A stretch of 64,000 bases of DNA from Pseudomonas sp. ML2-2023-3 (GCF_037055275.1 NZ_CP146343.1:3134501-3198500); one strand, 5' to 3'. Positions 34,788-44,668 are shown, counted from the stretch's first letter. Made by a program: numbers and translations. The notes: a model not told the origin generated them from the sequence alone.

Positions 34788-36944
34788 ATGCCGCTATCCA
34801 GCAGTTCCATGACGCTGTCCTCTCGAGAGAAGCACTGGCTACCCTGGTTCGGCAAAACCGGAAAAATCATGATGGGCTGGTCGTGCTGGCTTAATCGTGC
34901 GGCTTACCCTGTGATTGAACAGACATTCGAAGCCATCGCAGAAACCCGTGTGCAGTTGTTGCAAAACTGGACTCGCGAGCAATGGGAGCACCTGGCTGAA
35001 CTGGCAGAAAGCCTGGCCGGTGACTTTGCCCAACTCGATAGCACTTCGCTGACGGACAAGCTCGCTCAGGCAGAAGACTTTTCAGAATTATTTGTGCTGG
35101 ATACCCGCGCCAATGTCCTGGCCTCGACCTGGAGTCGGCGCGCGAGCACCAGTCTGGAACATGCACGGGCATTGGCAGAAGGCTTGAAGGCGCCGTTTCT
35201 GCAGGGGCCTTACTGCGACCCGCTGACCTTGCAGATCGGCCCGTCTTCTTCCCGCTTTCACGATGAAGTGACGTTGATGTTCTATCAGCCGATCAAGGTC
35301 GGCGCCACCGTGCTGGGCTGCCTGTGCGGTCGCGTACCCAACGATGTGCTGGGTGATCTGATCCAGCGCGAGGCCGGGCACATCTTTGCCGAGTCCGGTG
35401 ACAACTACCTGTTCATGGCCCAGTCCCGTTTTGACCCGGCCATTGCGCCAGGGACCGCCTTGTCCCGATCGCGCTTCGAGGACGGTACATTCACCCATGG
35501 AGAAAACCTCAAAAGCGGGGTGCAAACGCCCTGGAGAACCGTCCAGATACAGCGCCATACCGAGCTGGAACTGCGCTTCACCGACCCTGCCACGCAGCAA
35601 CTGCACGCAGGTGTTCGCGAGACCATCCGTACGGGTTCCAACCTGTTCGTGACCTATCCCGGTTATTCGGACTACCGGCACATTCCGGTGGTGGGCAAGG
35701 GCGTCACGTTTCAGTTGCCGGGTTCACCGGATCGCTGGGGCATGATGTGCGAGGCCGACCTGGAGGAAGTCTATCGTCGGCGCTCCCTCAGTTATGGCTT
35801 GATGAAGCCGTACCTTGCGACCATGGCAGGCCTGTTTGCCTGCAACTACGTGGTCCGGCATTACAGTGGCCTGGGCCAGGACATGATTGATGCCGCCGAA
35901 ATTCTGAGCATGGTGTGTGCGGCAGTGCTGTTCAGTCGGTGGGGGCCAAAAAGACTGGCTGCCAGGTTGAACGTGATGACGGGCGTGATCATGACCATCG
36001 CCGAGGGTGAGGGCAACCTGCGCCAGCGACTGGACACCACGAAAATGGCCAATGACGAAACCGGGGACATGGGGCGCTGGATCAACAGCTTCATCGACCA
36101 TCTGGACTCGGTGGTCGGCCAGGTGGTGAAAGCCAGCAGCACGGTCGGCAGCACCAACCGGATGATGCTGGGGCGTAGCCAGCAAGCCAGTGTGACGTCT
36201 GCCGAGGTCGGCGAAGCGGTTCATCGCATGATGATTATCGTCGAAGACCAATTGGGCGAGATCCAGCAGGCCTCGGCCAGTGCCGAGCACATGAAGCAGG
36301 CAATGGATGAAGTTGTCGCACGTGCCCGCGAACAGTTTCTTGCCGTACAGGAAGGCACGCAGTCCATCAGGGATGTGGTTGAGCGTTCATCTTCGAGCGT
36401 GCAGTTGCTCGACAGCAAGATGACTCAGATTGGCAACATCACCGGTCTGATCAGCGCCATCACCCATCAGACCAATCTGCTGGCGCTCAATGCTGCCATT
36501 GAAGCTGCGCGAGCGGGGGAGCATGGGCGGGGATTTGCGGTGGTTGCCGATGAAGTGCGAAGCCTGGCCTCACGCACATCGCGCGCGGCAGAAGACATCA
36601 GGCACATGGTCGAAGGTTTGCAGAGCGAAACGCAAAGAGCGGTCAGCTTCATGGAAGAGGGCGTCAAGGACGTCGATAACAGCTTGCGCCTGGCCGAAGA
36701 TGCGTCCTCGGAAAACGTACACCTGCACCAGGCGGTTGAAAGCATGTTTGCGATCATCCAGCAACTCAACATGCGCAGCCTCGATTATGGCAGGACGATC
36801 AAGCAGGTCGACCATAGCTCCACGCAAATGCGCCAGACTGTTGTGATGCTGCAAAACAGTGCTGAAACCGTGCGGCTCAATGCCAATAAACTGCAAAAAC
36901 TGGTGGGGCAGTTTGAAGTGAGTCGAGTGCTGGTGAAGGCTTAA
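34788..36944 (+). CDS. Methyl-accepting chemotaxis protein with mid-protein membrane hairpin
   Basis: A 718-residue chemoreceptor. Residues 549-598 form the canonical signalling tip ([20 protein letters not shown], then [20 protein letters not shown]), flanked by long coiled-coil helices. The N-terminal 300 or so residues form a soluble-looking sensor ([39 protein letters not shown]) with no signal or first membrane helix. Two adjacent hydrophobic segments follow ([15 protein letters not shown] and [14 protein letters not shown]), then a HAMP-like stretch. A short periplasmic turn between two membrane helices would put the sensor in the cytoplasm. The ligand is unknown. It is monocistronic. 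Confidence 0.85.
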   Translation: MPLSSSSMTLSSREKHWLPWFGKTGKIMMGWSCWLNRAAYPVIEQTFEAIAETRVQLLQNWTREQWEHLAELAESLAGDFAQLDSTSLTDKLAQAEDFSELFVLDTRANVLASTWSRRASTSLEHARALAEGLKAPFLQGPYCDPLTLQIGPSSSRFHDEVTLMFYQPIKVGATVLGCLCGRVPNDVLGDLIQREAGHIFAESGDNYLFMAQSRFDPAIAPGTALSRSRFEDGTFTHGENLKSGVQTPWRTVQIQRHTELELRFTDPATQQLHAGVRETIRTGSNLFVTYPGYSDYRHIPVVGKGVTFQLPGSPDRWGMMCEADLEEVYRRRSLSYGLMKPYLATMAGLFACNYVVRHYSGLGQDMIDAAEILSMVCAAVLFSRWGPKRLAARLNVMTGVIMTIAEGEGNLRQRLDTTKMANDETGDMGRWINSFIDHLDSVVGQVVKASSTVGSTNRMMLGRSQQASVTSAEVGEAVHRMMIIVEDQLGEIQQASASAEHMKQAMDEVVARAREQFLAVQEGTQSIRDVVERSSSSVQLLDSKMTQIGNITGLISAITHQTNLLALNAAIEAARAGEHGRGFAVVADEVRSLASRTSRAAEDIRHMVEGLQSETQRAVSFMEEGVKDVDNSLRLAEDASSENVHLHQAVESMFAIIQQLNMRSLDYGRTIKQVDHSSTQMRQTVVMLQNSAETVRLNANKLQKLVGQFEVSRVLVKA

Positions 36945-37413
36945 TAATTGGGGGGGGGGCGGACGGTCAGTCAGGCACACCGTGTGTACCGGTTTTGCGA
37001 CCGCTGCGCGCTCGATCGCAGCCTCGTTCTACTCGTCAGCGACTACACGCGGTATACCCGGGATGGGTGCCGAAGCCTGTAGTCGCTGACGAGCCGTGCG
37101 AGGCTGCGTCCGGCTGCGAAGCAGTCGTAAAGTCGGCTTTCACGGTCAATCTGGCACACCGCGTGTACTGGTCTTGCGACCGCTTCGCGCTCGATCGCAG
37201 CCTCGTTCTACTCGTCAGCGGCTACACGCGGTACACGCGGGATGGGTGGCGAATCTGTAGTCGCTGACGAGCCGTGCGAGGCTGCGTCCGGCTGCGAAGC
37301 AGTCGTAAAATCGGCTTTCACGGTCAATCTGGCACACCGCATGTACCGGTCTCGCGACCGCTGCCCACACGAACTCAGCCTCGTTCCTTCGCCAGCGGCT
37401 ACAAGGAGTGCAG
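36945..37413. other. Gene-free stretch filled by REP array
   Basis: No gene. It starts with a run of Gs and then holds two and a half tandem copies of the family 2 repeat, between the chemoreceptor gene and the convergent end of ddpF. Confidence 0.8.
36965..37402. repeat. Tandem array of REP family 2 units (2.5 copies of about 178 bases)
   Basis: Units at 36965-37143, 37144-37321 and a truncated third at 37322-37402. Each full unit carries an inverted pair: CGATCGCAGCCTCGTTCTAC ... then GTAGTCGCTGACGAGCCGTG. Units begin GGTCAATCTGGCACACCG and end GCAGTCGTAAAATCGGCTTT. The same sequence blocks, circularly permuted, occur once at 4196-4356. Confidence 0.88.
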
Positions 37414-38385
37414 TCAGTCCTGTACGTGGCACCTGACTTGCTGGTGTTGACCTCCGCGCATCACTTGAGGCTGCTTGCAGCCCTCTCTGTTCAAACCACA
37501 GCGCTCAAGGAAAAAACAACCCTCGGGCAGGTTCCTGTTGCCCGGCAACTCGGTAGGTGCCGCCACTTGCTCGGCAAGCAACGGTACACCCAGTCGCGGC
37601 ACGGCTTCGAACAGCAGGCGTGTGTAAGGGTGACGCGGCTGCTCCAGAACCTGGGCGGCACTGCCCAGTTCGACGATCTGTCCCAGGTACATGACCGCCA
37701 CCCGATCAGCCATATGGCGTACGACCGAAACGTTGTGGGAAATCAGGATGTAGGTCAGGTTGCGCGCCTGCTGCAGTTCGGCCAGCAAGTTGAGGATCTG
37801 GGCCTGCACCGAGATGTCCAGGGCAGAGGTCGGTTCGTCGAGGACGATGATGTCAGGGTCTGATGACAAGGCCCTGGCGATCGCAATGCGCTGGCGCTGG
37901 CCACCGGAAAACTGGTGCGCAAAACGGTCCAGGTATTCCGGGCGGATGCCCACCTGGGCAGCGACTTTGGCGGCAATGCTGCGCATCTGCTCGCGTGAGC
38001 GCATGCCTCGGGCGTACAGCGGTTCGGTGATGATGCGCCAGATGGGCAGGCGAGGGTTCAGGGACGATTGCGGGTCCTGGAACACGATCTGGACGTTACT
38101 GCTGCCCTCGCCATTTTGTCCGTTGGCCCAGCTCAGTTCACCGCTGCTGGGCTTGAGCAGGCCCATGAGCAATTGGGCCAGGGTGCTTTTGCCGCACCCC
38201 GACTCGCCAACGATGCCCAGGGTTTCCCCGGCCCGGACTTGAAGGTCGATGCCGTTGAGTGCGTGGGCGTAGCCCCGGGGACGGCCCAGCCAGTCATTGC
38301 TGACGGGGAAGCGCACGCGAACGTCGGTCAGCTTGAGAATCTCGGGTCCCGTGTCGATTGCAGGGTAAATCAGCGCACTGTTCAT
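37414..38385 (-). CDS. ddpF: Dipeptide ABC transporter ATPase, DdpF/DppF type
   Basis: A 323-residue oligopeptide-transport ATPase. Walker A GESGCGKST, signature FSGGQRQR, Walker B IIVLDEPTSALDIS, and the C-terminal cysteine motif of OppF/DppF proteins (CFFLERCGLNREGC) that may bind an iron-sulfur cluster. The ATG at 38385 shares one base with the ddpD stop (TGATG), with AGGAG ahead. Last gene of the operon. Confidence 0.88.
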   Translation of the reverse strand: MNSALIYPAIDTGPEILKLTDVRVRFPVSNDWLGRPRGYAHALNGIDLQVRAGETLGIVGESGCGKSTLAQLLMGLLKPSSGELSWANGQNGEGSSNVQIVFQDPQSSLNPRLPIWRIITEPLYARGMRSREQMRSIAAKVAAQVGIRPEYLDRFAHQFSGGQRQRIAIARALSSDPDIIVLDEPTSALDISVQAQILNLLAELQQARNLTYILISHNVSVVRHMADRVAVMYLGQIVELGSAAQVLEQPRHPYTRLLFEAVPRLGVPLLAEQVAAPTELPGNRNLPEGCFFLERCGLNREGCKQPQVMRGGQHQQVRCHVQD

Positions 38386-39380
38386 CACGAAAGCTCCTCT
38401 TGCGCCAGCCAGCACGCGCTCTTGCGTTGCTCATCCCGGTTGATGGCGGTCAGCACCGGGCGTTTTGCGCACACCGGCATGGCCTGTGTGCAGCGCTCGG
38501 CGAAGGTGCAACCGGTGGGCAGTTGTGAAAGGTTGGGGACTTGTCCGGGAATGGTCATGAGTGGCTGTCCAGGCTCGACCATCTCGGGCAGGCCACTGAG
38601 CAAACCCTGGGTGTAAGGGTGACGGGGATTGCTCATGACCTCGGCGGTCAGGCCCTGTTCTACCACTGCCCCGGTGTACATCACGTAGACCCGGTCGCAG
38701 AACTGCGACACCAGCGCCATGTCGTGGGTGATCAACAGGATGGCCGTGCCTTTTTGCCGGGCCTTTTCGCGCAGCAACAACAGCACCTGGCGTTGCACCG
38801 TCACGTCGAGGGCGGTGGTGGGCTCATCGGCGATCAGCAGTTGCGGCTCGCACGAGAACGCCAGCGCAATCATCACCCGCTGGCGCATGCCACCGGACAG
38901 TTCGAACGGGTAGCTTTCCAGCACCTGCTCGGGGCTGGCGATGTGCATGTCGCGCAGCAGGGCGACCGCCTTGGCGTGGGCAGCACTGATGCTGATCTTC
39001 TGGTGGTGAATGATGACGTCGAGCATTTGCCGGCCAATTCGACGGGTCGGATTCAGGGCGGTCATCGGCTCCTGGAAGATCATGGCCGCATCGCGACCAC
39101 GAATTTTCAGCAAGTCTTTTTCAGGTGCGCTGAGCATGTCGCGGTTGAGCATGCTCAGGCTGCCGGAGGTGATGCGATAGCTGCGTTCGGGAAGCAGCCG
39201 CATGCTCAGCATCGCGGTCACGGACTTGCCCGATCCGGACTCGCCGACCACGCCGACTATTTCGCCGGGGTTGACGTGCAGGGACACACCGTTCAGCGCC
39301 TTGACGCTGCTCTTGTAGGCAGGGAACTCAAGGCTCAAGTTGTCGATGGCCAGCACAGGATTGCACGTAGTCATGGTCAT
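38385..39380 (-). CDS. ddpD: Dipeptide ABC transporter ATPase, DdpD/DppD type
   Basis: A 331-residue ATPase. Walker A GESGSGKSV, signature LSGGMRQRV, Walker B LLIADEPTTALDVT, and the DppD-type cysteine tail CTFAERCTQAMPVC. The start at 39380 overlaps the permease stop as ATGA; a second ATG six bases on is possible. It works as a heterodimer with DdpF. Confidence 0.88.
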   Translation of the reverse strand: MTMTTCNPVLAIDNLSLEFPAYKSSVKALNGVSLHVNPGEIVGVVGESGSGKSVTAMLSMRLLPERSYRITSGSLSMLNRDMLSAPEKDLLKIRGRDAAMIFQEPMTALNPTRRIGRQMLDVIIHHQKISISAAHAKAVALLRDMHIASPEQVLESYPFELSGGMRQRVMIALAFSCEPQLLIADEPTTALDVTVQRQVLLLLREKARQKGTAILLITHDMALVSQFCDRVYVMYTGAVVEQGLTAEVMSNPRHPYTQGLLSGLPEMVEPGQPLMTIPGQVPNLSQLPTGCTFAERCTQAMPVCAKRPVLTAINRDEQRKSACWLAQEELS

Positions 39381-40258
39381 TTCCCCTGTTGGCGTGGGTC
39401 GAGCAGATCGCGCACGCCATCGCCCAGCAAGTTGAAACCGGTGGCGGTGATCAATATCGCCAGCCCCGGAAAGGTGGAGTACCACCAGTTATCCAGGATG
39501 TAGTTGCGTCCCGTGGCGACCATTGCGCCCCATTCAGCCGTAGGCTGCTGTGCGCCCAGGCCAATAAAACCCAGGGCTGAAGCCATCAGGATGGCGCTGC
39601 CGATGTCCAGGCTCAGTTGCACCAGCAAGGGCGGCATGGCGTTGCGGGCGACGTGCCAGTGCACCATGTGCCAGCGCCTGGCGCCGAACGTCTCGGCGGC
39701 CTTCACGTAGCCCATCTGGCGGATGCCCAGCGCCTGGCCGCGTGCCAGGCGGACATAGGAGGGAATTCGCACCAGGGTGATTGCCAGCATGGCATTGAAC
39801 AGGCTGGCACCCAGTGCGGCGGCTAGGGCCATGATCAGCACCAGTGATGGGACCGAGAGCATGATGTCCATCAAGCGCATGGTCAGGGCGTCAAAGCGCC
39901 CGCCGATCACTCCGGAAAAACAACCCAGCAGGCCGCCGATGAAACACGATGAAAAGGCCACGAACAGGCCAACCCCCACTGACTGCTGGCTGCCGTAAAG
40001 CACTCGGCTGAACAGGTCCCGGCCCACTTCATCGGTGCCGAACCAGTGCTCGGCGGACGGTGGTGCCAGACGCTCGGCCAGGTTCAGGGCGTTGGGGTCG
40101 TGGCTGGCCAGCCAGGGGGCGAAGATCATGGACGCCACGACCATCAAGGTGATCACCAGGCCCGCCATGGTCAGCGGGCTGCGGCGGACCTGATAGGCCA
40201 GGTAGGTCAGTTTTTCACGCCATTGCGGGCCGTGTGTTGCGCTAAGGGGGACCGACAT
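39377..40258 (-). CDS. ddpC: Dipeptide ABC transporter permease, DdpC/DppC type
   Basis: A 293-residue inner-membrane permease. It has the family N-terminal helix (MAGLVITLMVVASMIFAPWLA), the signature FGTDEVGRDLFSRVLYG and the EAA loop GYVKAAETFGARRWHMVHWHVARN. It lies one base from ddpB and overlaps ddpD. Confidence 0.9.
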   Translation of the reverse strand: MSVPLSATHGPQWREKLTYLAYQVRRSPLTMAGLVITLMVVASMIFAPWLASHDPNALNLAERLAPPSAEHWFGTDEVGRDLFSRVLYGSQQSVGVGLFVAFSSCFIGGLLGCFSGVIGGRFDALTMRLMDIMLSVPSLVLIMALAAALGASLFNAMLAITLVRIPSYVRLARGQALGIRQMGYVKAAETFGARRWHMVHWHVARNAMPPLLVQLSLDIGSAILMASALGFIGLGAQQPTAEWGAMVATGRNYILDNWWYSTFPGLAILITATGFNLLGDGVRDLLDPRQQGK

Positions 40259-40259
40259 T

Positions 40260-41276
40260 TCAATTCACCTCGCCAATGCGTGGATCGATCACGCGGTACA
40301 GCAGATCGATGGCCATGTTCAGCAGTACATAGATAAACGACACCAGGATGGCGAAGCCCATCACCGCCGGGAAATCCAGGGACTGGATCGACTTGACGAC
40401 ATAGGCACCCATGCCCGGCCAGGCAAATACGGTTTCGGTCAGGACTGCGCCGTAGAGCAGGTCGCCCAGGGTCAGGCCCAGAACGGTTACTGACGGAATC
40501 AGCGCATTGGGCAGGGCGTGGCGCAGGATCACGGTCCAGCGCGACAGGCCATAGGCCCGGGCGGTACGGATATAGTCCTCGCCCAGTTGATCGAGCATGG
40601 CGGAGCGGATCTGCCGCGAGATGACGCCTAGGGTCACGAAACCGAGGGTGGCCGCGGGCAGGATCAAGTGCTTGAGTGCATCGAAAAACAGGGTGAAGTT
40701 ACCGGCCAGCAGGGAGTCGATCAGGTAGAAGCCGGTGATGGTCGTCGGTGGCGTGAGCCCTTCGGACAGGCGACCACCGCCGGGCAGCCAGCCAAGGTGG
40801 CCATAAAACAGCACGATGGCGCCCAGGCCGAGCCAGAACGCCGGAGTAGAAATGCCGGTCACGGCCAGTGTGCGTGCGATCTGATCGATGGCGCGGTTGT
40901 GGTAGACCGCCGACAGCACGCCCAGCGGCACGCCGACCAGGATGGCGAAGAACAACGCCACCAGGGCCAGTTCCAGGGTCGCCGGGAAGAACGCCTGTAG
41001 ATCTTCCAGTACCGGGCGGTTGGTACGGATCGATGTGCCGAGATCACCCTGGACCAGGTCCAGCACGTAGCGGCCGTATTGCTGGTACAGGGGCAAGTCC
41101 AGCCCCAGTTGATGGCGGATACCGGCGACCAGCGCATCGCTGGCACGGTCACCGGCGATCAACCGGGCGGGGTCGCCGGGAATCAGGTGGGAGATGGTAA
41201 AGGTAATCAGCGAGACACCGAACACGACCAGTAACAGGCCAAGCAGGCGCTTGCGCAACAACGTCAGGAAGGCCAT
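40260..41276 (-). CDS. ddpB: Dipeptide ABC transporter permease, DdpB/DppB type
   Basis: A 338-residue permease starting with the DppB-type helix LLVVFGVSLITFTISHLIPGDPARLIAG. It has the EAA-like loop DQLGEDYIRTARAYGLSRWTVILRHALPNALIPSVTVLGL. With DdpC it forms the channel. It follows the binding-protein gene by 75 bases. Confidence 0.9.
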   Translation of the reverse strand: MAFLTLLRKRLLGLLLVVFGVSLITFTISHLIPGDPARLIAGDRASDALVAGIRHQLGLDLPLYQQYGRYVLDLVQGDLGTSIRTNRPVLEDLQAFFPATLELALVALFFAILVGVPLGVLSAVYHNRAIDQIARTLAVTGISTPAFWLGLGAIVLFYGHLGWLPGGGRLSEGLTPPTTITGFYLIDSLLAGNFTLFFDALKHLILPAATLGFVTLGVISRQIRSAMLDQLGEDYIRTARAYGLSRWTVILRHALPNALIPSVTVLGLTLGDLLYGAVLTETVFAWPGMGAYVVKSIQSLDFPAVMGFAILVSFIYVLLNMAIDLLYRVIDPRIGEVN

Positions 41277-41351
41277 AGGGCACCTCAGTCACTCTAACGA
41301 CAGAAATCCAACGCCATGCGCGCCATTGCTGGCGCGCACGCAGCAGCAGGT

Positions 41352-42932
41352 TTACTTGCTCATGCTGCCCAGGTTGAACACCTGTTCGAGCATCGGGTTG
41401 AACACGTAGCCCTTGACCGAATCACGCATCGGCAGGGTGTAGCTCTTCTGATAGAGGTAAACGTAGGCGCTGTCGTTGAGCACCACTTTCTGCGCCTGCT
41501 GGTACAGCTCGGTGCGTTTGGCGGTGTCGCTGGTGGTGGCGGCTTCGCGGATCAGGGTATCGACCTGCGGGTTGCTGTAGAACGAACGATTGCCCTGCAG
41601 GCCCTGCATCTTGGAGTCGAACCAGAAGTTCATGAACATGTACGGGTCGGCGAAGTCCGGGCTCCAGGTGCCGACGGCGATGTCGTAGTCGGCCTGACCA
41701 ACGCGCTCACGCAGGGTGGCGTTGGCGGTTTTCTCCAGCTTGAGGTTGATGCCCAGAGGGGCGAGGGCGGCTTGCAGGGTCAGGCCGATCGGCTCCCAGT
41801 TGGCGTCCTTGTCGGAGTACATGTAGCTCAGGTTGGTGATTTTCTTTGGCACCTTGGCCAGGCTGGCCATGGCCGCAGGCATGTCCTGCTTCATGTTGGG
41901 CAGCGAGCTGTCGTAGGCCCACATGCCGTCCGGGATCGGTCCGTTCAGCAGTTCGGCCTTGCCCTTCAGGATGCCTTTGACGATGCCGTTGTAGTCCACG
42001 GCTTCGGTGATTGCACGGCGCGCATCGACGTTGGTCAGGGGGCCTTGCTTGTTGTTCAGGTACAGGTAGGTGACCCGCAGCGACGGGAACTCCTTGACCA
42101 CGACGCCCGGTTTGCTGGCCAGAGAGCCCAGTTGGTCTTCAGGCATGTCTTCGATAATGTCCAGATCACCGCGCTCCAGTTGCAGGCGGCGTACCGAAGG
42201 CTCGGCGATGATCTTGAGCACGACGGTCTTGAGCGCAGGTTTGGCACCGGCGTAATGGGGGTTCGGTTCCATGGTCAGCGACTGGCCTTTCTGCCAGTTG
42301 CTCAGGCGGTAAGGGCCAGAACCTGCGGTGTGGCTGGACAGCCAGGCATTGGCCTCTGCGCCTTTGTTGGCCACCAGCGGATTGACGATCGAGGCACCGT
42401 TGTGGGCCAGTGTGAACAGGAAGGGCGCGAACGGTGTCTTGAGGGTGAAACGCACGGTCTGCGGGTCGATCACCTCCACCACCATGTCTTCCGGGAATGC
42501 ACCGGACGGCCCTTGCTTGAGGGTCATCAGACGGTCGAAGGAAAACTTGACGGCCGCAGCGTCTACGCCCGTGCCGTCATCGAACTTGTTGCCGGGCTTG
42601 AGTTTGAATTCCCAGACCAGATTGTCCGGGGAAACAGTCCAGCTCTCGGCCAGGTCTCCCTGGACTTCGGTGCTGCTCTTGTCGCCGTCGGTCTTGTAGC
42701 CCACCAGCCGCTGGTAAGACGGGTAGGTGATGGTCCAGTCGTTGTTGTCAAACGTCACGGCCGGGTCGAGGGTCTGCGGGTCGGCGGGTTTGCCGATGAC
42801 TAGCGTGTCCTGTGCGGTGGCTGCTGTCGCCGCTTGCCAGGCGCCAAGGCTCAAGGCTGCGCAGAGCAAGCCAGGCAACAGTTTCAGGGTACGGGAAGCG
42901 GTGGAGCGGTTCACGGTCTTGATGAGGGTCAT
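41352..42932 (-). CDS. ddpA: Periplasmic dipeptide-binding protein, DdpA/DppA type
   Basis: A 526-residue family-5 solute-binding protein with a signal peptide ending near AATAATA. Family blocks include QDTLVIGKPADPQTLDPAVT, AGSGPYRLSNWQKG and YDIAVGTWSPDFADPYMFMNFWF. The ATG at 42932 follows AAGGAAACC; a frame start 18 bases earlier is less likely. Its place directly after a D-Ala-D-Ala dipeptidase gene suggests the ligand is that dipeptide or a muropeptide fragment. Confidence 0.88.
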   Translation of the reverse strand: MTLIKTVNRSTASRTLKLLPGLLCAALSLGAWQAATAATAQDTLVIGKPADPQTLDPAVTFDNNDWTITYPSYQRLVGYKTDGDKSSTEVQGDLAESWTVSPDNLVWEFKLKPGNKFDDGTGVDAAAVKFSFDRLMTLKQGPSGAFPEDMVVEVIDPQTVRFTLKTPFAPFLFTLAHNGASIVNPLVANKGAEANAWLSSHTAGSGPYRLSNWQKGQSLTMEPNPHYAGAKPALKTVVLKIIAEPSVRRLQLERGDLDIIEDMPEDQLGSLASKPGVVVKEFPSLRVTYLYLNNKQGPLTNVDARRAITEAVDYNGIVKGILKGKAELLNGPIPDGMWAYDSSLPNMKQDMPAAMASLAKVPKKITNLSYMYSDKDANWEPIGLTLQAALAPLGINLKLEKTANATLRERVGQADYDIAVGTWSPDFADPYMFMNFWFDSKMQGLQGNRSFYSNPQVDTLIREAATTSDTAKRTELYQQAQKVVLNDSAYVYLYQKSYTLPMRDSVKGYVFNPMLEQVFNLGSMSK

Positions 42933-43082
42933 GCCGGTTTCCTTCAACATTCGATGTCTGGAAGTAGGTTTATTTTTGGAATCTATAACCGGGCAGTAGC
43001 AGATGAAGCATGTTTGAAACGTTTTTTTTGTTGTCGTAAAGCGGTGTCACTGGCATCGAAACTCTATGGTTTCGTGGCCGGA

Positions 43083-43634
43083 TTACTCGTGGAGCAAGGG
43101 GTAATCGTCTGCGTTGGGCAGCTCGAAATGCCACCACTCCGTAGGGATCGCCTGGAAGCCCGCGCCCAGCATGATGCCCAGTAACAGCAGGCGATTGCGC
43201 TGCACGTTGACCGGCAGGTCGGGGTAGAACTGGTGGGACTTGTCTTCCATCGCGTCGAACGCGGTGCCCATGTCCAGCGGCTGGCCGTTGTCGTCCACAA
43301 GGGTCAGGTCCACGGCAACACCGCGACTGTGGTGAGAGCCCAGATGCGGATCGCGCACGTAGTCGCCGTTGGGCAATGCCTCCCATAGCAAAAACTGGGC
43401 ATAGGGCGGGCGATAGGCGTCATAGATGAGCAGGCTGTAGCCCGCCAGATTCGCCAGCTGGCTGGCCTTGCGCAAACAGACGGCTGCATCGCGGTGCAAC
43501 TGGCAACGGGCCGTCGGGTAGATGATTTTGCCGGCCAGGTTGTCGGCAGTGGCGTAGATCATTTCGATCTGCACCTGGTACTGCTCGACATCGATTTCAA
43601 CGAGCGGGCTTGGGTTGGCAACGCATTGGTTCAC
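43083..43634 (-). CDS. ddpX: D-alanyl-D-alanine dipeptidase (VanX/DdpX, peptidase M15D)
   Basis: A 183-residue zinc dipeptidase. The metal motif SHHSRGVAVD gives H102 and D109, matching VanX H116 and D123. EWWHF gives the catalytic E166 and third ligand H169, and YRPP contains the substrate-site R75. A GTG start at 43634 is chosen because GGAG precedes it and it gives the usual family length; the frame runs open to 43874 inside the regulator gene. No export signal, so it cleaves imported D-Ala-D-Ala in the cytoplasm. Gene order ddpX-A-B-C-D-F equals that of E. coli. Confidence 0.88.
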   Translation of the reverse strand: MNQCVANPSPLVEIDVEQYQVQIEMIYATADNLAGKIIYPTARCQLHRDAAVCLRKASQLANLAGYSLLIYDAYRPPYAQFLLWEALPNGDYVRDPHLGSHHSRGVAVDLTLVDDNGQPLDMGTAFDAMEDKSHQFYPDLPVNVQRNRLLLLGIMLGAGFQAIPTEWWHFELPNADDYPLLHE

Positions 43635-43652
43635 ACAAACACTCCATTTGTG

Positions 43653-43660
43653 ATTTGTTT
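43653..43660. promoter_or_regulatory. ATTTGTTT element ahead of ddpX
   Basis: One copy of an octamer also present twice upstream of the RpiR gene (44571-44578 and 44600-44607). All three are in the same orientation. Possible regulator half-sites, weakly supported because the octamer is AT-rich and short. Confidence 0.3.
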
Positions 43661-43672
43661 GAGGCGATCGGC

Positions 43673-44533
43673 TCAGCCTTCGAACTGGCCGAAGGCTTTT
43701 TGCAACTGACGATTTTTTGCCAGGCGTACATCCAGATGCTCGCCGTATTTTTCTGCCACGGCCGACACCATCAGGTTCAGCAGGCATGCCAGGGGAGCCG
43801 GGGAATCCCAGAACTGCCCGACGTCGGTCTTGATCTGCAGCAGGTCCAGCGGGTAATCCCGGGCCCAGGGGCATTGCAGGTCGGTGATCAGGGCCAGGGG
43901 CAAATCGTTGTCGCTGGCCGCGTCGCAGAAGGTCTGGGTCACGCTGGAGTACGCCCGGAAGTCGGCAATGATTGCGTACGGATTGGCGAAACCGGAGTTC
44001 AGGGTTTCGGCGTAGATGCCCGACAGGCCGTCAACGTAGTAGACCTTGGGGCGGATGTACTCAAGGTGACTGTGAAAAGCAGTCAGGATGCCGCGGGTGG
44101 ACTGGATGCCGAGGATAAACACGGCATCGGCTTCGTGAATGCGTTGCACGATCCGGGCAAAGGTTTCGCTGCGGGCCAGTTCATAGACCTGCTGGATGGC
44201 CTCGATTTCACGGTGCAGGGAACGGTCCAGTGCATCATCGCAGCTGTTTTCGGCGCGGAAGGCGCCGATACGGTCGGTGATCAACCACGAGGTAGGGGCT
44301 TCACCGCGCAGGCTCTGCTTGACCTCATCCAGGTTCTGATAACCCAGGGAACGCAGGAAACGGCCCACGGAAATGCCCGTGGTAGAGGTTTGCTGCGCAA
44401 TGCTGTCAGCGGACTCGAAGGGCAACTGTTGCGGATTGCCCAACAAGTAACTGGCAATACGCTTGCCGGTGGGTGTCAGGTTGGAGAACTCTTGTTCCAG
44501 CAACTGAAGAAAGCTGTTTTTTTCCAAGGACAT
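43673..44533 (-). CDS. RpiR/MurR-family regulator of the ddp operon
   Basis: A 286-residue regulator. An HTH_6 domain (about 1-75: SNLTPTGKRIASYLLGNP, DSIAQQTSTTGISVGRFLRSLGYQNLDEVKQSLR) is followed by a SIS sugar-phosphate isomerase-like domain (ADAVFILGIQSTRGILTAF, YVDGLSGIYAETL). RpiR proteins sense phosphosugars, for example MurNAc-6-phosphate for MurR, so control of a peptidoglycan-peptide uptake operon makes sense. It is transcribed ahead of ddpX on the same strand, 38 bases away. Confidence 0.87.
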   Translation of the reverse strand: MSLEKNSFLQLLEQEFSNLTPTGKRIASYLLGNPQQLPFESADSIAQQTSTTGISVGRFLRSLGYQNLDEVKQSLRGEAPTSWLITDRIGAFRAENSCDDALDRSLHREIEAIQQVYELARSETFARIVQRIHEADAVFILGIQSTRGILTAFHSHLEYIRPKVYYVDGLSGIYAETLNSGFANPYAIIADFRAYSSVTQTFCDAASDNDLPLALITDLQCPWARDYPLDLLQIKTDVGQFWDSPAPLACLLNLMVSAVAEKYGEHLDVRLAKNRQLQKAFGQFEG

Positions 44534-44570
44534 AAGAGCGCGCCGACACTGTGGTTGTTATTGGTATGTC

Positions 44571-44607
44571 ATTTGTTTGCTTCGTGTTAGCAACATAACA
44601 TTTGTTT
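44571..44607. promoter_or_regulatory. Direct ATTTGTTT repeats upstream of the RpiR gene
   Basis: Octamers at 44571-44578 and 44600-44607, 29 bases apart, about 38 and 67 bases upstream of the start codon at 44533. The region is AT-rich compared with its surroundings, consistent with a promoter and regulator sites. Confidence 0.35.
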
Positions 44608-44668
44608 TCACGGCAACACAACGCCTTTTCTGAAGCGTGTGCAGTGAAGTGTTTTTTGCGGGTATCAC

